Origin: an uncultured Lachnospiraceae bacterium
GTDB lineage: Bacteria > Bacillota > Clostridia > Lachnospirales > Lachnospiraceae
Direction: 5' to 3'
Assembly: GCA_910577445.1 (NCBI GenBank)
Contig: CAJTMZ010000078.1
Coordinates: 1-8,307, forward strand
DNA length: 8,307 bases
The position numbers were made by a program, and so were the translations under genes. Below the pieces are notes generated by a model, which worked only from the letters and a program-made list of their open reading frames with translations, did no database searches and was not told where the DNA came from. Of the stretch, positions 6,179-8,307 are shown piece by piece (the first letter of the stretch is position 1; every line of letters begins with the position of its first letter).

Positions 6179-8307
6179 AATAGTTTACTCCTCAAATAGC
6201 CAAATTTATTTCTTTCCCACAAGAGTGTCATAAGCTCGTCCAGCTTTCCTTTTACTTCCTCCACGTTTTCAGGCGTTATTTCCTGATTTCCGTATAAATA
6301 CCCTTCATATAAATCAATAAAGCCCATAATATCCTTTTTTTCCAGAACTTCTGCGCTTCTCTCTGCAAATTCCGCCAGGGTTTCCCCCTCTTCTCTTTTG
6401 ATTCCCATGATGGCAAGTGCCCTTATAAACTTTCTTAAATCTGCATTTAATTTTTCACCATCGCTCATTTTCCGGTAGCGGTATCTGTCAAGCAGATAAT
6501 CCCCCGTCAAAATCAAAATCCCCAACAGAAAGACCGTAAGAAGCGACAGGCCCGCAATCCGAAAAAGCCGCCCTGTCCTAAAGTCTTCCGGCCCGGAAGC
6601 AAAATCCTCCGACGCTTCCTTCAAAAGTTCCGTCTCGCTCCCGCCGTCCTCTGTTGGCTGCCACTTAACCTGAAAATCTTCCGACCCGGAAAGCCCACTT
6701 TTATCCCCCTTAAGCCCCCAGGGCGTGTAACGGCTTTCGGCAAAGCCGGGAGTCGGCTCAAAGGGAATCCAGCCAATCCCGTCCAGATATACCTCGGGCC
6801 ATGCGTGGGCCATATAGGCGTAAACGGTCGCTTCCTTTTTATCCTTCATGGGAACGCAGAACCCCTGGACATAGCGGGCGGGTATTCCCTGAGCCCTTGC
6901 CAGAAGAACAAAGGCCGTGGCAAAGTAATTGCAGTATCCCTGTCCGCTTTTAAGCAGAAAATAATCCAGAAAATCATCCTCCCCCAAAACCCACTCAGGC
7001 AGCTCTCCCGGCGACCGGGTATAGTGTAAGGAAGATAATGCCGCTTCCACTGCCCGCAGCTTCCCAACCTCCGTCTCCGCCCCCTGCGTCATTTCCGAAA
7101 GCGCCTTCTGAACGTCGTCGGAAAGCGTTATCTCACTTAAATAAGTGTCATAAACTCTCTTTTGGTATTCCTTTAAATCCTCTGTCCTGATATCCTCTCC
7201 GGTTACGCTCCGCAAATCCTTCAGGATTTTTTCAAGACGCCCTTCGTCCAAAGCAGCCTCTTCTTCAAGGAATCGGTAAAAGGCCGGCTCTCCCGCATTC
7301 ATCTGATAATAGGCGGCTTCATATTCCGTCCCGTAGCCTTCTGCCTGCTCAAACAAAAGACCGTCGCCATTTTCGTGAAAAGAGATTCTGTTTCCCTGCT
7401 GCTTCATCTCCCATATTTTTAAAGGCACAAACAGAAATCTTGTGTGAAAATAGCGGTAACTGACAGTTATCCTTGCCCGCAGAAGATAGTCCTGTTGATA
7501 ATTCTCCTCATACGCCGCCACCGCGCACAGTGTCTGCGCCGTATCCGCCAGTCTTTCTTTTACGGTATCCGCTCCGGTTTTAAGCCACTGCCTGCCGTCA
7601 AAGGTATCGTATATCTTTCCGGTTAAATACAGATTCGTTGTTAGCGGCGCGCTGCTTTCAACCGTCATAATTTCCCTGTCGTCCCGGTTATGGGTTCCTG
7701 TAAGTTCTCCCTTTTCCGAAAACCCGCTGAGGGAAAGGTCGTAATCCTCCTGTCCTTTTCTTGCGATATTCTGGGATATTTCCAGAAAGGATTCCCGGAG
7801 CTGCTCATAAATATTCCTCACAAACTGCCACCTATAAGGCGTCTTGGGCACGGGCGTCAGCGCCATCATCAGAAAATACACGCCAAGAAAAGGCGCAATC
7901 CAAAGCATATACGAATGAATGCCCTTTCTCTTTTCCTTTTTCCATCTTCCCTCCGTCCATTCCGCCCATACCATGGCAATATAACAAAGGGCAAAGGCCA
8001 CAGCCATATGGGACAGCTCTCTTTCCGAAAAAAGACAGTATAAAAGTCCCGACATCATTAAAATAACAATAGATATTTTAATCTTTATGCTCTTTTCCAT
8101 CAGAATCTGAATCAAATAACAGGCGATGGCGAGAAAAATCACCTGCAGCCCCTCATATCCGGCCGTCCATTCCTCCCGCCATGGAAAACTGCCCCAAAGC
8201 CATGAAAGATAGGATTTAATAAAAGCGCCGTAATCATGGACGCCTGTAAAGGCTCCCGCCCCCAAAAGACAGATAACCCCAAACGCGCCTCCCATTACCC
8301 GGCCCCG
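6175..8307 (-). CDS. Membrane transglutaminase-like protein, 5'-truncated
   Basis: This is a membrane-anchored protein with an extracytoplasmic transglutaminase-like (papain-fold) domain. The frame is open past the Met at 8295 to the window edge (..RGRV precedes it), so the true N-terminus and probably one or more membrane helices are missing. Using that Met as residue 1: hydrophobic helices lie at about 3-20, 47-66, 70-90, 95-111 and 128-147, then a large soluble region of about 430 residues. The core has Cys455 (GQGYCNYFATAF), His497 (MAHAWPEVY) and Glu513 in WIPFEPTPGF. That acidic residue is Asp in classical transglutaminases, and Glu is common in this bacterial group. One more helix follows at about 579-602, then a cytoplasmic DUF4129-like tail (DLRKFIRALA..GETLAEFAE). 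The substrate is unknown; peptide cleavage or crosslinking at the envelope is possible. Relatives usually sit next to MoxR ATPase and DUF58 genes, expected just outside the window. The stop overlaps the Rrf2 start. Confidence 0.9.
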   Translation of the reverse strand, partial: RGRVMGGAFGVICLLGAGAFTGVHDYGAFIKSYLSWLWGSFPWREEWTAGYEGLQVIFLAIACYLIQILMEKSIKIKISIVILMMSGLLYCLFSERELSHMAVAFALCYIAMVWAEWTEGRWKKEKRKGIHSYMLWIAPFLGVYFLMMALTPVPKTPYRWQFVRNIYEQLRESFLEISQNIARKGQEDYDLSLSGFSEKGELTGTHNRDDREIMTVESSAPLTTNLYLTGKIYDTFDGRQWLKTGADTVKERLADTAQTLCAVAAYEENYQQDYLLRARITVSYRYFHTRFLFVPLKIWEMKQQGNRISFHENGDGLLFEQAEGYGTEYEAAYYQMNAGEPAFYRFLEEEAALDEGRLEKILKDLRSVTGEDIRTEDLKEYQKRVYDTYLSEITLSDDVQKALSEMTQGAETEVGKLRAVEAALSSLHYTRSPGELPEWVLGEDDFLDYFLLKSGQGYCNYFATAFVLLARAQGIPARYVQGFCVPMKDKKEATVYAYMAHAWPEVYLDGIGWIPFEPTPGFAESRYTPWGLKGDKSGLSGSEDFQVKWQPTEDGGSETELLKEASEDFASGPEDFRTGRLFRIAGLSLLTVFLLGILILTGDYLLDRYRYRKMSDGEKLNADLRKFIRALAIMGIKREEGETLAEFAERSAEVLEKKDIMGFIDLYEGYLYGNQEITPENVEEVKGKLDELMTLLWERNKFGYLRSKLL

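Noticed and set aside
7690..8066. Overlapping plus-strand open frames opposite the transglutaminase N-terminal part
   Set aside because: The minus strand has continuous membrane-domain coding sequence. The plus-strand products are basic and featureless.

Overview
The window looks like ordinary chromosomal DNA from a Gram-positive Clostridia bacterium, most likely a Lachnospiraceae-type gut anaerobe. The pointers are a DUF1836 protein, a DegV protein, a BioY biotin transporter with a BirA-type operator, a clostridial Rrf2 regulator with a cysteine cluster, purine-rich Shine-Dalgarno sites and SigA-type promoters. I see no mobile element, CRISPR array, RNA gene or prophage remnant. Nearly all of the sequence is accounted for by seven genes and short regulatory gaps. 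The family assignment is inference; no 16S or other marker is present.

Left part (1-1517): the 3' end of a DUF1836 gene on the plus strand runs toward proC on the minus strand. A strong bidirectional hairpin terminator separates them. proC has its own extended -10 promoter. That promoter sits back to back with the promoter of the DegV gene, and a 17-bp palindrome lies over the DegV -35 element.

Middle part (1518-3090): the DegV gene (+) and bioY (-) converge and overlap tail to tail by 90 bp, with no terminator visible between them. bioY has a near-consensus promoter. Its -10 box lies inside one half of a two-half-site BirA-like operator with exact 15-bp spacing, so it should be repressed when biotin is plentiful. 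A terminator for the next operon lies just upstream of that promoter.

Right part (3091-8307): one minus-strand operon enters from beyond the right edge. Its order is membrane transglutaminase, Rrf2 regulator, tcdA, aspS. The first junction is a 4-base ATGA overlap, the second is an overlap or near-overlap depending on the tcdA start, and aspS follows after 38 bp. It joins a cell-envelope enzyme, a possible Fe-S or redox sensor, a tRNA A37 modification enzyme and aspartyl-tRNA synthetase. The most useful leads are the BirA-controlled bioY promoter, the antisense-encoded BioY tail, the unusual AspRS subtype, and the Rrf2-tcdA-aspS linkage without isc genes. I did not find a convincing new multi-gene system.
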